Positions 32,969 through 41,447 of a DNA stretch of 64,000 nucleotides are shown here, one piece after another. Each line of letters starts with the position of its first letter. The stretch's first letter is position 1. Source of the DNA: an uncultured Nitrospiraceae bacterium (GTDB taxonomy: Bacteria; Nitrospirota; Thermodesulfovibrionia; Thermodesulfovibrionales; Dissulfurispiraceae); the NCBI GenBank assembly GCA_903822005.1, contig CAIJNL010000002.1, positions 62,001-126,000 on the forward strand, given 5' to 3'. The notes under the pieces are model-generated. The model did not search any database and had not been told where the DNA came from. It worked only from the letters and a program-made list of their open reading frames with translations. The position numbers were made by a program, and so were the translations under genes.

Positions 32969-34213
32969 ATTAAAGCCGATCTTTCTTCCTATCTTCAGGT
33001 CTTCAGAAACAGACGGATAGCGGTCGTCCTTTTGATGGGATTCGCTTCGGGTCTGCCCCGTGCCCTGCCAGTGAGCACCCTCCAAGCCTGGATGGCAGTG
33101 GAGGGCGTCGATCTGAGGACCATAGGCATTTTCGCCATCGTTGCGCTCCCCTACACTCTTAAGTTCCTCTGGTCTCCTGCCATGGACCGTTTTGTGCCGC
33201 CTCTCTTCGGCAGACGGCGGGGCTGGATACTCATAACGCAGTTACTGCTGGCGGCAAGTATCGCGTCGATTGCCTTCAGTCAGCCCGCCATATCACCTCT
33301 CACCGTAGGCGTGCTGGCGCTTATACTCTCTTTTCTATCGGCTTCCCAGGACATAGTGGTTGATGCGTACCGTACTGACATTCTCCATTCGGAAGAACGC
33401 GGCGCCGGCGCAGCCGTAGCTGTTATGGGCTATCGGATTGCACTTATCATATCAGGCTCCCTTGCCCTGATCATGTCCGACCAGATCGGCTGGCGCAACA
33501 CATATCTGGTCATGTCAGGCATTATGCTTATCGGATTCCTCTGCACACTCTTCGCCCCTGAGCCGCCCCAGAACTCGGCCCCGCCACGGACGCTTAACGA
33601 GGCGATAATAGGCCCGCTGAAGGACTATTTTTCGAGACCGTCGGCAGTCACATTTCTCCTGCTCGTCATACTTTACAAACTGGCCGATGCTTATGCGGCA
33701 TCCCTCCTTACGGCATTTCTCATCAAGGGCATTGGTTTTTCGGCCACTGATGTTGGAGCAATAAACAAGGGGCTCGGTCTGGCCGCAACCATAATCGGGG
33801 CCTTGGTAGGCGGAAGCCTTATGGTAAAGCTCGGTCTTTACAGATCGCTCTTATATTTCGGAATTGTGCAGGCCTTGACAATAGTCGCTTTTTCGGCCCT
33901 TGCGGTTGTCGGCAGGGATTACAGCATGCTGGTATTTGCGGTCGGATTTGAGAATTTCGGGAGCGGGATGGGAACTGCTGCATTCCTGGCGCTGCTGATG
34001 ACAATGTGCAACCAGAGATTCAGCGCAACCCAGTACGCCCTTTTATCGTCGCTTGCCGCCCTCGGAGGCATTGTGATTTCGCCGACCTCGGGTTTCCTGG
34101 CAGAAGCAGTGGGCTGGCCCGTATTTTTCCTGATCAGCGCTGCAATCGCAGTACCAGGTCTTCTGCTCCTGCGAAGGCTAAGGCCCCTGATCGAGTCGCT
34201 GAAAGAGAGCTGA
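32969..34213 (+). CDS. ampG: AmpG muropeptide permease with probable ATT start (414 aa)
   Basis: AmpG imports GlcNAc-anhydroMurNAc-peptides across the inner membrane. The sequence has LLMGFASGLPRALPVSTLQA, FLWSPAMDRF, FGRRRGWIL and SASQDIVVDAYRTD, all typical of AmpG, with 12 membrane helices. Before the first ordinary start (TTG 33032) the frame continues upstream as ADLSSYLQVFRNRRIAVVLL, which matches the conserved AmpG N-terminus. No ATG, GTG or TTG exists in that stretch. AGGGAGG (32955-32961) lies seven bases before ATT 32969, which is therefore the likely start. Confidence 0.9.
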   Translation: MKADLSSYLQVFRNRRIAVVLLMGFASGLPRALPVSTLQAWMAVEGVDLRTIGIFAIVALPYTLKFLWSPAMDRFVPPLFGRRRGWILITQLLLAASIASIAFSQPAISPLTVGVLALILSFLSASQDIVVDAYRTDILHSEERGAGAAVAVMGYRIALIISGSLALIMSDQIGWRNTYLVMSGIMLIGFLCTLFAPEPPQNSAPPRTLNEAIIGPLKDYFSRPSAVTFLLLVILYKLADAYAASLLTAFLIKGIGFSATDVGAINKGLGLAATIIGALVGGSLMVKLGLYRSLLYFGIVQALTIVAFSALAVVGRDYSMLVFAVGFENFGSGMGTAAFLALLMTMCNQRFSATQYALLSSLAALGGIVISPTSGFLAEAVGWPVFFLISAAIAVPGLLLLRRLRPLIESLKES

Positions 34214-34228
34214 TAAATTCAATAAAGT

Positions 34229-34981
34229 TTAACCTGCTGCTGCGTTTGAAGCGCGGGGTCTGAGTATGATAATGCCGGGTTTGGAAGATACGTATGCGGC
34301 AAAATCCTCGTCCAGCACTTTCCTGTATTCCTGCCTTGAAGATGCATGGCGGTAGACAGCGGAATTACCTTCCCTTATAAAGATCCCGACGTGGGACACA
34401 TCCAGCCCTTTCATGCCGGAATAGATGCCGACATAGTCCCCGGTATTCAGGCGTCCTGTCACTGCATCATCGATGGCAGATGATGGAATATAACTTATAT
34501 CGCGCTGAACAGATTTTATACCCGGCACAAACGGCGTGCCGTCTTCTTTGATATTGAGACGCTTCCTTATCGGACGCGTCTTTCCAGCTCCGGTCTTTTG
34601 AGTAACATCCTCAACCAGATCGGCGTTAAATAAAATCCAGTCAGTAAAGAAATGATTGCGCTTTTCGAATGCTATGATCCCGTTCTGATATCGTACTTTT
34701 TTGAGATTTCCCCTGAATGAAGAAAATGAGGATGAACGCTGCATGGCCTCCACATAATCGATAAACGTAAAGCAGTCCAGCGCCCCGAGATTCAGGGTAA
34801 AAACCTCTTCTGTCACAATGTCTCCGGTAAGTGTAGATTCCGCATACCTTACGCCCAGAAATTGTTCCGAGACGTATACTATACGCTTACCGGCATCATC
34901 AATGGATGACGCATGATTGAGCAGATGCTCCAGCGATTCGAGGGACCATGCACCGGTCTCTATAACCTCTTTTTTGGTCAT
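34229..34981 (-). CDS. DUF1460 N-acetylmuramoyl-L-alanine amidase-like cysteine hydrolase (250 aa)
   Basis: DUF1460 proteins are NlpC/P60-like hydrolases acting on muropeptides. Here NLGALDCFTFIDYVEAM holds the probable catalytic Cys and DVSHVGIFIREG the His. RFLGVRYAESTLTG-type text (EQFLGVRYAESTLTGD) is also family-typical. ATG 34981 gives 250 residues without signal peptide. The frame remains open to 35137 but overlaps the divergent nagA start. Lack of a signal suggests cytosolic action on imported muropeptides, which fits NagZ, AmpG and NagA around it. Confidence 0.85.
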   Translation of the reverse strand: MTKKEVIETGAWSLESLEHLLNHASSIDDAGKRIVYVSEQFLGVRYAESTLTGDIVTEEVFTLNLGALDCFTFIDYVEAMQRSSSFSSFRGNLKKVRYQNGIIAFEKRNHFFTDWILFNADLVEDVTQKTGAGKTRPIRKRLNIKEDGTPFVPGIKSVQRDISYIPSSAIDDAVTGRLNTGDYVGIYSGMKGLDVSHVGIFIREGNSAVYRHASSRQEYRKVLDEDFAAYVSSKPGIIILRPRASNAAAG

Positions 34982-35044
34982 TGTGGATGATATAGGAAAG
35001 GGGCGGCAGTTTTCAAGATGCCTTTGCTGTGCTATCATAATTTC

Positions 35045-35956
35045 ATGGCGATAACGGATGTCCATACCCATGGGATCGGCGGTTATGATACTAGAACCTC
35101 CGATGCAGAGCATCTGCTGAGGATAGCGGAGATTCATGGCTCATTCGGCGTAGATCAAATCATTCTGACAGTCTATCCTGCCGGCATAAAAGTAATGAGG
35201 GAAAACATTGCAATGATCGGCGAGGCTGTGCGGATTCAGCAGTCCGGAGACTTCTCCCTGAGGCCGGAATTCGCTTCCGCCAGGTACGGTCCTTCTGAAA
35301 ATCCCAAGCCGGCCCGGATTATGGGCGCGCATGTGGAAGGGCCTTTCCTGAACCCCTCGAAATGCGGCAGTCTTAATGCCATGGTCCTGCTGGACCCGTC
35401 AGATTACAATTTCGAACAACTGACGGACGGATTGGAAGAAATAATCAGAATAATTACCATCGCCCCGGAACTCCCCGGCGCTGCCGGTGTAATAAAGAAG
35501 GCCGCGGACATGGGCATGGCGGCAAGCATGGGACATTCAGAAGCCACCTGGTCCGAAGCTGAGACTGGTCACAAGGCCGGGGCCAGGGGGATTACCCATC
35601 TGTTCAATGCCATGCGCCCATATCATCACAGGGAGCCCGGCATTGCAGGATACGGCCTCCTCAATCCGGACATTTATATTGAGCTCATAGCCGATCCTTT
35701 TCATCTGCATACTGCAACACTTGAACTTATTTTCAGGACAAAGAACCGTGACCGCATCATCATCGTATCGGATTCCATAAGAGAGACCCTTCTGCCCGCA
35801 GCGACAGCAGGTGCAGGGCTCACGGACAGTCACGGAAGACTGATGGGCGGGGCCATGCCGATTACCGAAGCAGTTGCCGGTCTTTCGGCATCCTTCGATG
35901 AAACCATGCTGATGGATTGCATCAGCGAAAATCCGCAGCGCTATCTGTCCAAATGA
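35045..35956 (+). CDS. nagA: N-acetylglucosamine-6-phosphate deacetylase-like protein, short form (303 aa)
   Basis: The amidohydrolase core motifs of NagA are present: DVHTHGIGGYDT (HxH), ARIMGAHVEGPFLNP (metal-binding Glu), AASMGHSEA (His), GITHLFNAMRP (His) and IIIVSDS (Asp). It would deacetylate GlcNAc-6-phosphate produced after wall recycling. ATG 35045 begins directly at the HxH strand, so the N-terminal beta-sandwich half of usual NagA (about 50 residues) and part of the C-terminal end are missing; total 303 rather than about 380. The metal site appears intact. It overlaps dtd by four bases. Confidence 0.85.
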   Translation: MAITDVHTHGIGGYDTRTSDAEHLLRIAEIHGSFGVDQIILTVYPAGIKVMRENIAMIGEAVRIQQSGDFSLRPEFASARYGPSENPKPARIMGAHVEGPFLNPSKCGSLNAMVLLDPSDYNFEQLTDGLEEIIRIITIAPELPGAAGVIKKAADMGMAASMGHSEATWSEAETGHKAGARGITHLFNAMRPYHHREPGIAGYGLLNPDIYIELIADPFHLHTATLELIFRTKNRDRIIIVSDSIRETLLPAATAGAGLTDSHGRLMGGAMPITEAVAGLSASFDETMLMDCISENPQRYLSK

Positions 35957-36417
35957 AGGCGCTTGTACAGAGGGTAACTACGGCGTCTGTCGAGGTTGAA
36001 GGCAGAATCGTCGGCAGCATAACGCATGGCCTGCTGCTTTTCCTCGGAGTGGAAAAAGGCGACACAACCGCCGACCTGGAATACCTTTGCGGCAAGGTGG
36101 CCGGCCTCAGGATATTCAGCGACAACAACGGCAAAATGAACCTTTCAATCAGGGATACAGGGGGCTCCGCACTCGTAGTTTCGCAGTTCACCCTGTCCTC
36201 AGACTGCAGAAAAGGCAATCGCCCTTCTTTTGATAATGCGGAAACGCCAAAAAGGGCCAGGGACTTCTATGAGCTTTTCATAGCAAGACTGAAAGACAGC
36301 GGCATACCTGTCCAGACCGGCAGTTTCGGAGCGCATATGAAGGTAGTGCTTGAGAATGACGGTCCTGTAACGTTTCTTGTAGATTCGAGGCCGCAAAATG
36401 CCGACCCTTCTCGATAA
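35953..36417 (+). CDS. dtd: D-aminoacyl-tRNA deacylase (154 aa)
   Basis: DTD hydrolyses D-amino acids (and Gly from tRNA-Ala) off mischarged tRNAs in the cytosol. It begins MKALVQRVTTASVEVEG at an ATGA overlap with the previous gene. The Ser-Gln-Phe-Thr motif (VVSQFTLSSDCRKGNRPSF) and the substrate-pocket motif NDGPVTFLVDSR are both present. Length is typical. It overlaps the start of the tRNA nucleotidyltransferase-like gene by 20 bases. Confidence 0.95.
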   Translation: MKALVQRVTTASVEVEGRIVGSITHGLLLFLGVEKGDTTADLEYLCGKVAGLRIFSDNNGKMNLSIRDTGGSALVVSQFTLSSDCRKGNRPSFDNAETPKRARDFYELFIARLKDSGIPVQTGSFGAHMKVVLENDGPVTFLVDSRPQNADPSR

Positions 36418-37717
36418 ATTCTCCAAATTTGCCGCAGCGCACGGAATATACGGCAGCGCTTTTATAGTCGGGGGCACGGTCAGGGACCTTGTTCTTCACA
36501 AAGAGATAAGAGATGTGGATATTGCAGTCCAGGGTGACGCGGTGGGCCTGGCGCGTGAATTTGCTCATAATGCTGGTGCTACTTTTGTGCTCCTCGACGA
36601 AACTTTCGGCATATCCAGGATTGTGTCATCCGATACGTATCTGGATATCTGTACAATGAGAGGAGACTCTATCACCGATGACCTCGGAGACCGCGATCTT
36701 ACGATCAACGCCATGGCAATACCGCTGTCGGCCTTCGTTAAACAGCATTCCAGTGCCGGAGGTCCGAAATCAAGGGAGACTATAATCGATCCATTTGATG
36801 GACTCGGCGACATTGAAAGGCGGGTCATTCGCATGGTGTCGCAAGAAAATCTGGCCTGCGATCCTTTAAGGCTTCTCAGGGTCTATCGCTTTGCGTCAAC
36901 TCTCGGTTTCAGCATAGACGAGGCCACGACTGCAGCAGTGCATTCTCTGCACGAACTGATCAGTTACTCAGCGCCCGAAAGAGTTTCTGAAGAATTGAGG
37001 CATATCTTCGGAAACAGCGCTTCAGCCGCCACTTTCAAAGATATGCAATCCTCCGGGCTTCTTTTATCATTATTCCCCGAGCTGACAGACAATTCGGTCC
37101 AGGCGTGGCAGGATGTCTGGTCCGCATATGAGAATGCCGAATATATACTGGCACATTTAAATAACTGCTTCGCAGGCAAGAGCGGTCCAGTCGCCGAATA
37201 TTTTGAGACCACATACAGGTCAGAATGCCTTAAGCTCTCGCTCCTGTTAAGAAAGCCCGGTGAAGCCGAACAGGCGGCCAGCAGGCTCAGGCTGTCCGGT
37301 AAAGAGAGTGAGTTTATTCGCATGTTATTTGCCTACTACGAAATCCTTTCATCACTTGACAGCGCAAAAAGATCTGTAGTCATAGGCCTGCTAAGAGAGC
37401 TGGGAGACAATGTATACTCGGTCCTCCTCTTCATACTCGCCCGGAGCAAATCATTCGATCAGGCCGATATGCCGAAATTGTCCCTGGCAAGAGAGATCAT
37501 TGCAATATATCAGGACGAATACCTGCCACGGATGAAACGTCTGCCTTTGATAAGCGGACATGACCTGATAATGGAATTCGGCCTTTCTCCTTCTCCCTAT
37601 TTCAAATACATACTCTCAGCCGTAGAACTGCTGGCGCTGGAAGGGACAATTAATTCCAGGGAAGAGGCCCTCAAGGCTGCAGGCGACATGATACATAAAA
37701 AAGGCGGAATGCGCTGA
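36398..37717 (+). CDS. CCA tRNA nucleotidyltransferase / poly(A) polymerase family protein (439 aa)
   Basis: The nucleotidyltransferase head is clear: FIVGGTVRDLVLHKEIRDVD, then IAVQGD, with the catalytic DxD, and later GDRDLTINAMAI and DPFDGLGDIERRVIRM. Residues 155-240 carry the neck motif DPLRLLRVYRFASTLGF. The enzyme adds CCA (or A) to tRNA 3' ends, or acts as a bacterial poly(A) polymerase. The two are not separable by eye. It starts inside the end of dtd, so both tRNA-related genes are coupled. Confidence 0.88.
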   Translation: MPTLLDKFSKFAAAHGIYGSAFIVGGTVRDLVLHKEIRDVDIAVQGDAVGLAREFAHNAGATFVLLDETFGISRIVSSDTYLDICTMRGDSITDDLGDRDLTINAMAIPLSAFVKQHSSAGGPKSRETIIDPFDGLGDIERRVIRMVSQENLACDPLRLLRVYRFASTLGFSIDEATTAAVHSLHELISYSAPERVSEELRHIFGNSASAATFKDMQSSGLLLSLFPELTDNSVQAWQDVWSAYENAEYILAHLNNCFAGKSGPVAEYFETTYRSECLKLSLLLRKPGEAEQAASRLRLSGKESEFIRMLFAYYEILSSLDSAKRSVVIGLLRELGDNVYSVLLFILARSKSFDQADMPKLSLAREIIAIYQDEYLPRMKRLPLISGHDLIMEFGLSPSPYFKYILSAVELLALEGTINSREEALKAAGDMIHKKGGMR

Positions 37718-37742
37718 CAACTCTTGTTTGATCTGATAATAT

Positions 37743-37789
37743 ACAGGCACGGTCCACTTTATCCTGAAGAATAAAAGAACCGTGCCTGT
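37743..37789. terminator. Bidirectional terminator between convergent genes
   Basis: ACAGGCACGGT (37743-37753) and ACCGTGCCTGT (37779-37789) make a perfect 11-bp stem. It lies between the rightward nucleotidyltransferase and the leftward PstS-like gene and has T-rich flanks (TTATCTTTT). Confidence 0.85.
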
Positions 37790-37808
37790 TATCTTTTAAG
37801 AAACTGAA

Positions 37809-38561
37809 TTACTTCCTGTTTGCTTCCTGGCGAAATGCCTCTATTACTTTCATTACCGCACCCTTTGGCTCGCCAATCGTTATAAACCCGAGCGGCTGCT
37901 CGACTTTTTTCGACTCTACTATCTTTACCTGGCCCGGCTTCACAAAACCCTTGCCCAGAGCTCCTATGCCGTCAGGATTTGACGCAACCATGTCATTCAC
38001 CTTTGCCACAGCATCAAGGGTCTTTGCTGTCAGGGCATACTCCTGCCCTTCCATAACAACCTGCTTGATCATTCCGCGTGTAGCGCTGGCCGCAGCATCC
38101 GTATAAACCACAATCTGCGCGTCCTTTCCGCCGACTTGTTTCCAGTTAGTGATTTTTCCGGTATGGATGTCGCGCAGCTGCGCCCAGGTCAGGCTCAAAA
38201 CCGCGTTGGACGGATGCACGATAAAGACTATCTCGTCGCTGGCTACAACCGTCAATCTCAGCTTTGAGGCATCCACATCCTTGCCGGCGGCCTTCGCTCC
38301 CTTAACAATAGCTTCCAGGGAAGCTGATGCAAGTGAAGCATCGCACTTGCCTTCAACAAGATCAATAAGCCCTTTGCCCGCATTGCTCGAAACTACGTTT
38401 AGCGTATATCCGGTTTTCTTCTCAACAGCCGCCTTGTTGGGATTGATAAGGCGATTTACCGTACTGGCAGCCCCGAAAAGCTTTATCTCTTCAGCCCAGG
38501 CAACTGTCGTACAGGTAACCATCAACGCCACAACAAGCAGTATTACCCATTTTTTATTCAT
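37809..38561 (-). CDS. PstS-like periplasmic substrate-binding protein (250 aa)
   Basis: ATG 38561 opens a signal peptide (KKWVILLVVALMVTCTTVAW, cleaved after AWA). Upstream codons to 38642 lack this and overlap the cytochrome gene. The mature protein has the PstS/ModA-type anion-binding fold: GAASTVNRLINP, SSNAGKGLIDLVEGKCDASL, then SDEIVFIVHPSNAVLSLTWA and IHTGKITNWKQVGG. No PstC, A or B genes are nearby. The protein may sense or scavenge an anion for another system. It follows a triheme cytochrome and an exported FMN dehydrogenase on the same strand. Confidence 0.88.
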   Translation of the reverse strand: MNKKWVILLVVALMVTCTTVAWAEEIKLFGAASTVNRLINPNKAAVEKKTGYTLNVVSSNAGKGLIDLVEGKCDASLASASLEAIVKGAKAAGKDVDASKLRLTVVASDEIVFIVHPSNAVLSLTWAQLRDIHTGKITNWKQVGGKDAQIVVYTDAAASATRGMIKQVVMEGQEYALTAKTLDAVAKVNDMVASNPDGIGALGKGFVKPGQVKIVESKKVEQPLGFITIGEPKGAVMKVIEAFRQEANRK

Positions 38562-38580
38562 AAATATCTCCTTGTACCCT

Positions 38581-38886
38581 TCAGAATTTTCTGTGGCACT
38601 GACCGCATTCGTTAAAGGCCCTCTTGCCATTGTGACAAACAAAACATGCCTTGTCTGAACTATGGTCGTCCATTGTTATCAGCGCCTTTTTCTTTGTGTC
38701 AAAGATGGCTGAATGGCAATCATTGCAGACCATACCCTTTGACGCATGCATACCACCGTCAAATATGACCTTGCCCTGCCCAGCACCGCCATAAATCAGC
38801 ACCTTGCCGCCCCCGGTTGAAAAGGCGACCCCGCTTACTATCAGTACTCCTGTGAGAACTAGTATTATAAAGATTGTCACTTTCAT
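38581..38886 (-). CDS. c7-type triheme cytochrome (101 aa)
   Basis: An N-terminal signal helix (residues 3-22, IFIILVLTGVLIVSGVAF) is followed by about 75 residues with three CxxCH heme sites: CNDCH, CFVCH and CGQCH, plus extra His residues (MHASKGM, MDDHSSD) that can act as distal ligands. This is the layout of c(7)-type triheme periplasmic electron carriers. It lies between a Tat-exported FMN dehydrogenase and a PstS-like protein in the same direction, which suggests it takes electrons from that dehydrogenase. Confidence 0.9.
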   Translation of the reverse strand: MKVTIFIILVLTGVLIVSGVAFSTGGGKVLIYGGAGQGKVIFDGGMHASKGMVCNDCHSAIFDTKKKALITMDDHSSDKACFVCHNGKRAFNECGQCHRKF

Positions 38887-38992
38887 ACATTCACCCCGCT
38901 TTATTTAACCTGTGCACAGGAGGATGGCCGTTCCGCGGCTGCAATCATGCAAGCCTGTACAACCATCCTCAAGCAGCCTCACAATGCGCAGA

Positions 38993-40204
38993 CTAAGCGA
39001 TAATCTCCCTGCCGACCTTCTTGACATCTGCCGTGCCGGTCATGACCATAGAGTCAACAAGTTCGGTTTTCATCTTGTTGATCATAAGGGCCACGCCTTC
39101 CTGCCCGCCGCCAACAGCGCCGCGGAGAATCGGCCTGCCGACAAGCACTGCGTCTGCGCCCAGGGCGAGCATCTTGAGAACATCCGTTCCGTACCTGACC
39201 GCGCCGTCGGCAAGTATGACAATCTTGCCCTTCATTTTGGCGGCAATCTTTGGAAGTACATCAGCCGTGCCGGGCGTATGATCGAGCACGCGACCGCCAT
39301 GATTCGATACAACTATGCCCGCTGCACCCGCGTCCTTCGCCATCTCGGCTTCTTCCAGGGTCATTATGCCCTTTACGATAAACGGCAATTTGGTCGAGCG
39401 AGCAAGTTCCTGCAGCTGCTTAAAGGTCTTTGGCTCCACCGTCTGGCCCGGGACCGCGCGTGCGGCACGGCCTGCCGAATCAATGTCAATTGCAAATGCG
39501 AAGGCGCCTGACTGTTCGATAAGGCGGATTCTCTTTATGATCTCTTCCTGTGTTTTAGGCTTTATCGTTACAATCGCCTTGCCTTTGTACTTCGAAACGG
39601 CCTTAAGCCTTATCTCAAATACGTCCAGCGGATCGCCAATACCATCCGCAGCAAGACCACAGGTGCCTGCAAGCCTGCAACCGCCCAGCATTGCATCGAT
39701 ATACTCTGCGTCTGTCATCTTGCCCTTGAGTCCCATATTGTAGGTCGTTCCGCCTGTAGCAGCAGAAAGGATCGGAAGAGAAAGCTTTTCCCCAAATAGT
39801 GTGATAGAAGTATCCGGCTTCTTTACATTATGAAAAGTGCGCATGTGCAGCTCAACTTTTGCAAGAGATGTATAGTTGTTCTTAAACGACCTGCCCGATC
39901 CAATGCCGCCCATGCCCGGAACTTCGCCGGCACATGCCACGCCATCGCATTCGGGACATACGCGGCATCTCGGATACAATTTCTCGCGGGCAACTCTCAG
40001 GACATCATCCAGCTTTAATGCTGCACCTGTCTTTGCCTTTGGCGGTTCGGTTGCTGCAGGCTTTGCTGCCTCGGCAGCCACCGCTTCTTTCTGTGACAGA
40101 CCCGCTAATGCTACAGCCCCTGCCATACTGACCGCAGCGCCCTTGATGAAGTCGCGACGGCTCCAGCCTTTTTTTTCTTCTTCGTTAAGACGATTTTCAG
40201 CCAT
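38993..40204 (-). CDS. Tat-exported FMN-dependent alpha-hydroxyacid dehydrogenase-like protein (403 aa)
   Basis: Residues 10-50 form a Tat signal (SRRDFIKGAAVSMAGAVALA). Residues 78-100 are Cys-rich (CRVCPECDGVACAGEVPG), a feature of a lactate-oxidase-like subfamily. The barrel carries SLPILSAATGG, a Lys/Gly segment and GIVVSNHGGRVLDHTPGTAD (with His/Arg substrate residues), GKIVILADGAVRYGTDVLKM and GADAVLVGRPIL, typical of FMN-binding hydroxyacid oxidases. Export of such an enzyme to the periplasm is unusual. With the adjacent triheme cytochrome it may oxidise a hydroxyacid and pass electrons outward. Confidence 0.85.
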   Translation of the reverse strand: MAENRLNEEEKKGWSRRDFIKGAAVSMAGAVALAGLSQKEAVAAEAAKPAATEPPKAKTGAALKLDDVLRVAREKLYPRCRVCPECDGVACAGEVPGMGGIGSGRSFKNNYTSLAKVELHMRTFHNVKKPDTSITLFGEKLSLPILSAATGGTTYNMGLKGKMTDAEYIDAMLGGCRLAGTCGLAADGIGDPLDVFEIRLKAVSKYKGKAIVTIKPKTQEEIIKRIRLIEQSGAFAFAIDIDSAGRAARAVPGQTVEPKTFKQLQELARSTKLPFIVKGIMTLEEAEMAKDAGAAGIVVSNHGGRVLDHTPGTADVLPKIAAKMKGKIVILADGAVRYGTDVLKMLALGADAVLVGRPILRGAVGGGQEGVALMINKMKTELVDSMVMTGTADVKKVGREIIA

Positions 40205-40592
40205 AAATACCCCCTAAGTGATTGAAATACGTGGTTTGTACATCGGTCCATGCAGCATATGGACTGAGTGATATGAGACTGAACTGTTTGGTTAATATTA
40301 CAGAACCTCTCGGAATTAATATTAATAGATAATCTGTGATTAAGTCAAAATTAATCCATTGAATAGTCTTGTAGCAGGGTTCAATGGTTGCCTGATCTGT
40401 GCGAGTGGCATCGCACAAACTGGTCAAATCAGGGCCCGGAGAATAAAAAGATCATTTTCTTTATATATCAGCCACTTAATGCCTGACAGAGAATCCATCG
40501 TGCTCAGTATACATATTTCTACTTAAATGATTATAATTAGCCATATTGTATTTCGCCGGTCAAACCTTTTTATATTACATGGGGAGGATAAC
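40205..40592. other. Divergent regulatory region
   Basis: About 390 bases without a gene between the divergent FMN dehydrogenase and PstS-like genes. It is AT-rich near 40,300-40,350 (AATTAATATTAATAG). It contains a hairpin TGTGCGA (40398-40404), loop GTGGCA, TCGCACA (40411-40417), enclosed by CCTGAT (40391-40396) and ATCAGG (40428-40433). These may be an operator, an attenuator or a small RNA. Promoters for both genes should lie here. Confidence 0.5.
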
Positions 40593-41447
40593 TTGCATTT
40601 TATGAATCGCGCCCTGTCTATACTTTTTTGTTTCTTTATTGCATGTTCGGTCGTTGTTTCAGTCACAACCAGTGCACAGGCCGCGGAAACCATTCGAATT
40701 AATGGCTCCGGCAGCGCCCTCGATATGATGAAGCCTCTTACAGACGCTTATCGCAAAAACAATCCGGGGATAACCATAGTAATTGAAAAACCGCTTGGGA
40801 GTTCAGGGGCCATAAAGGCCCTGTTGGCCGGAGCGATAGATATAGCACTAACGAGCAAGCCTCTGCCGCCCGAAGATGCAGCCAATGGCGCCAAAATCAG
40901 ATATTTCGGCAAGACCCCGCTGGCCTTAGTAACAGGGGGGGGAATCTCACTGAAGAATCTTTCGACCATAGAACTCGAAAATATCTACTCGGGAAAGACG
41001 CGCAAATGGCCCAATGGCGAAACTATCCGGGTGGTGATGCGCCCGCAGCATGATGTTGATACGATGATACTGCGGGGGCTTTCTCCTGGCATGGCCGCTG
41101 CACTGACCAAAGCTTCACGTGAAAGAGGATCCATACTGGCAGTGACTGATCCTGAATCTAATGAAGCAGTAGCAAGGGTAAAAGGGAGCCTGGGCGCCTC
41201 GGGTCTCACCGGCGTTCTGCTGGGCAATAACCCGCTGAATGTCATTGCACTGAATGGCGTCATGCCCAGTATCAAAACACTTGCCAACGGCAGTTACCCT
41301 CTTGCCAAAGAAATCCACTTTGTTACAACCGGCAAACTTCCGCCGCATGTCTCTAAACTCCTTGACTTTATCTACTCGGCCAGGGGACGTGCCATTGCGC
41401 TAAAATCGGGCGTTCTTGTGACAGCGAGCGCCGTCACCGGCAAATGA
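40593..41447 (+). CDS. PstS-like periplasmic binding protein coupled to a sensor kinase (284 aa)
   Basis: GGGGAGG (40581-40587) suits TTG 40593; ATG 40602 is the alternative, nine bases on. A signal peptide follows (residues about 4-30, ALSILFCFFIACSVVVSVTT, then SAQAAE). The mature domain has INGSGSALDMMKPLTDAY, GSSGAIKALLAGAIDIALTS and ENIYSGKTRKWPNG, a PstS/ModA-type fold with a phosphate-like binding pattern. It overlaps the hybrid kinase gene by four bases, so it likely presents a ligand to that kinase. Confidence 0.85.
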   Translation: MHFMNRALSILFCFFIACSVVVSVTTSAQAAETIRINGSGSALDMMKPLTDAYRKNNPGITIVIEKPLGSSGAIKALLAGAIDIALTSKPLPPEDAANGAKIRYFGKTPLALVTGGGISLKNLSTIELENIYSGKTRKWPNGETIRVVMRPQHDVDTMILRGLSPGMAAALTKASRERGSILAVTDPESNEAVARVKGSLGASGLTGVLLGNNPLNVIALNGVMPSIKTLANGSYPLAKEIHFVTTGKLPPHVSKLLDFIYSARGRAIALKSGVLVTASAVTGK

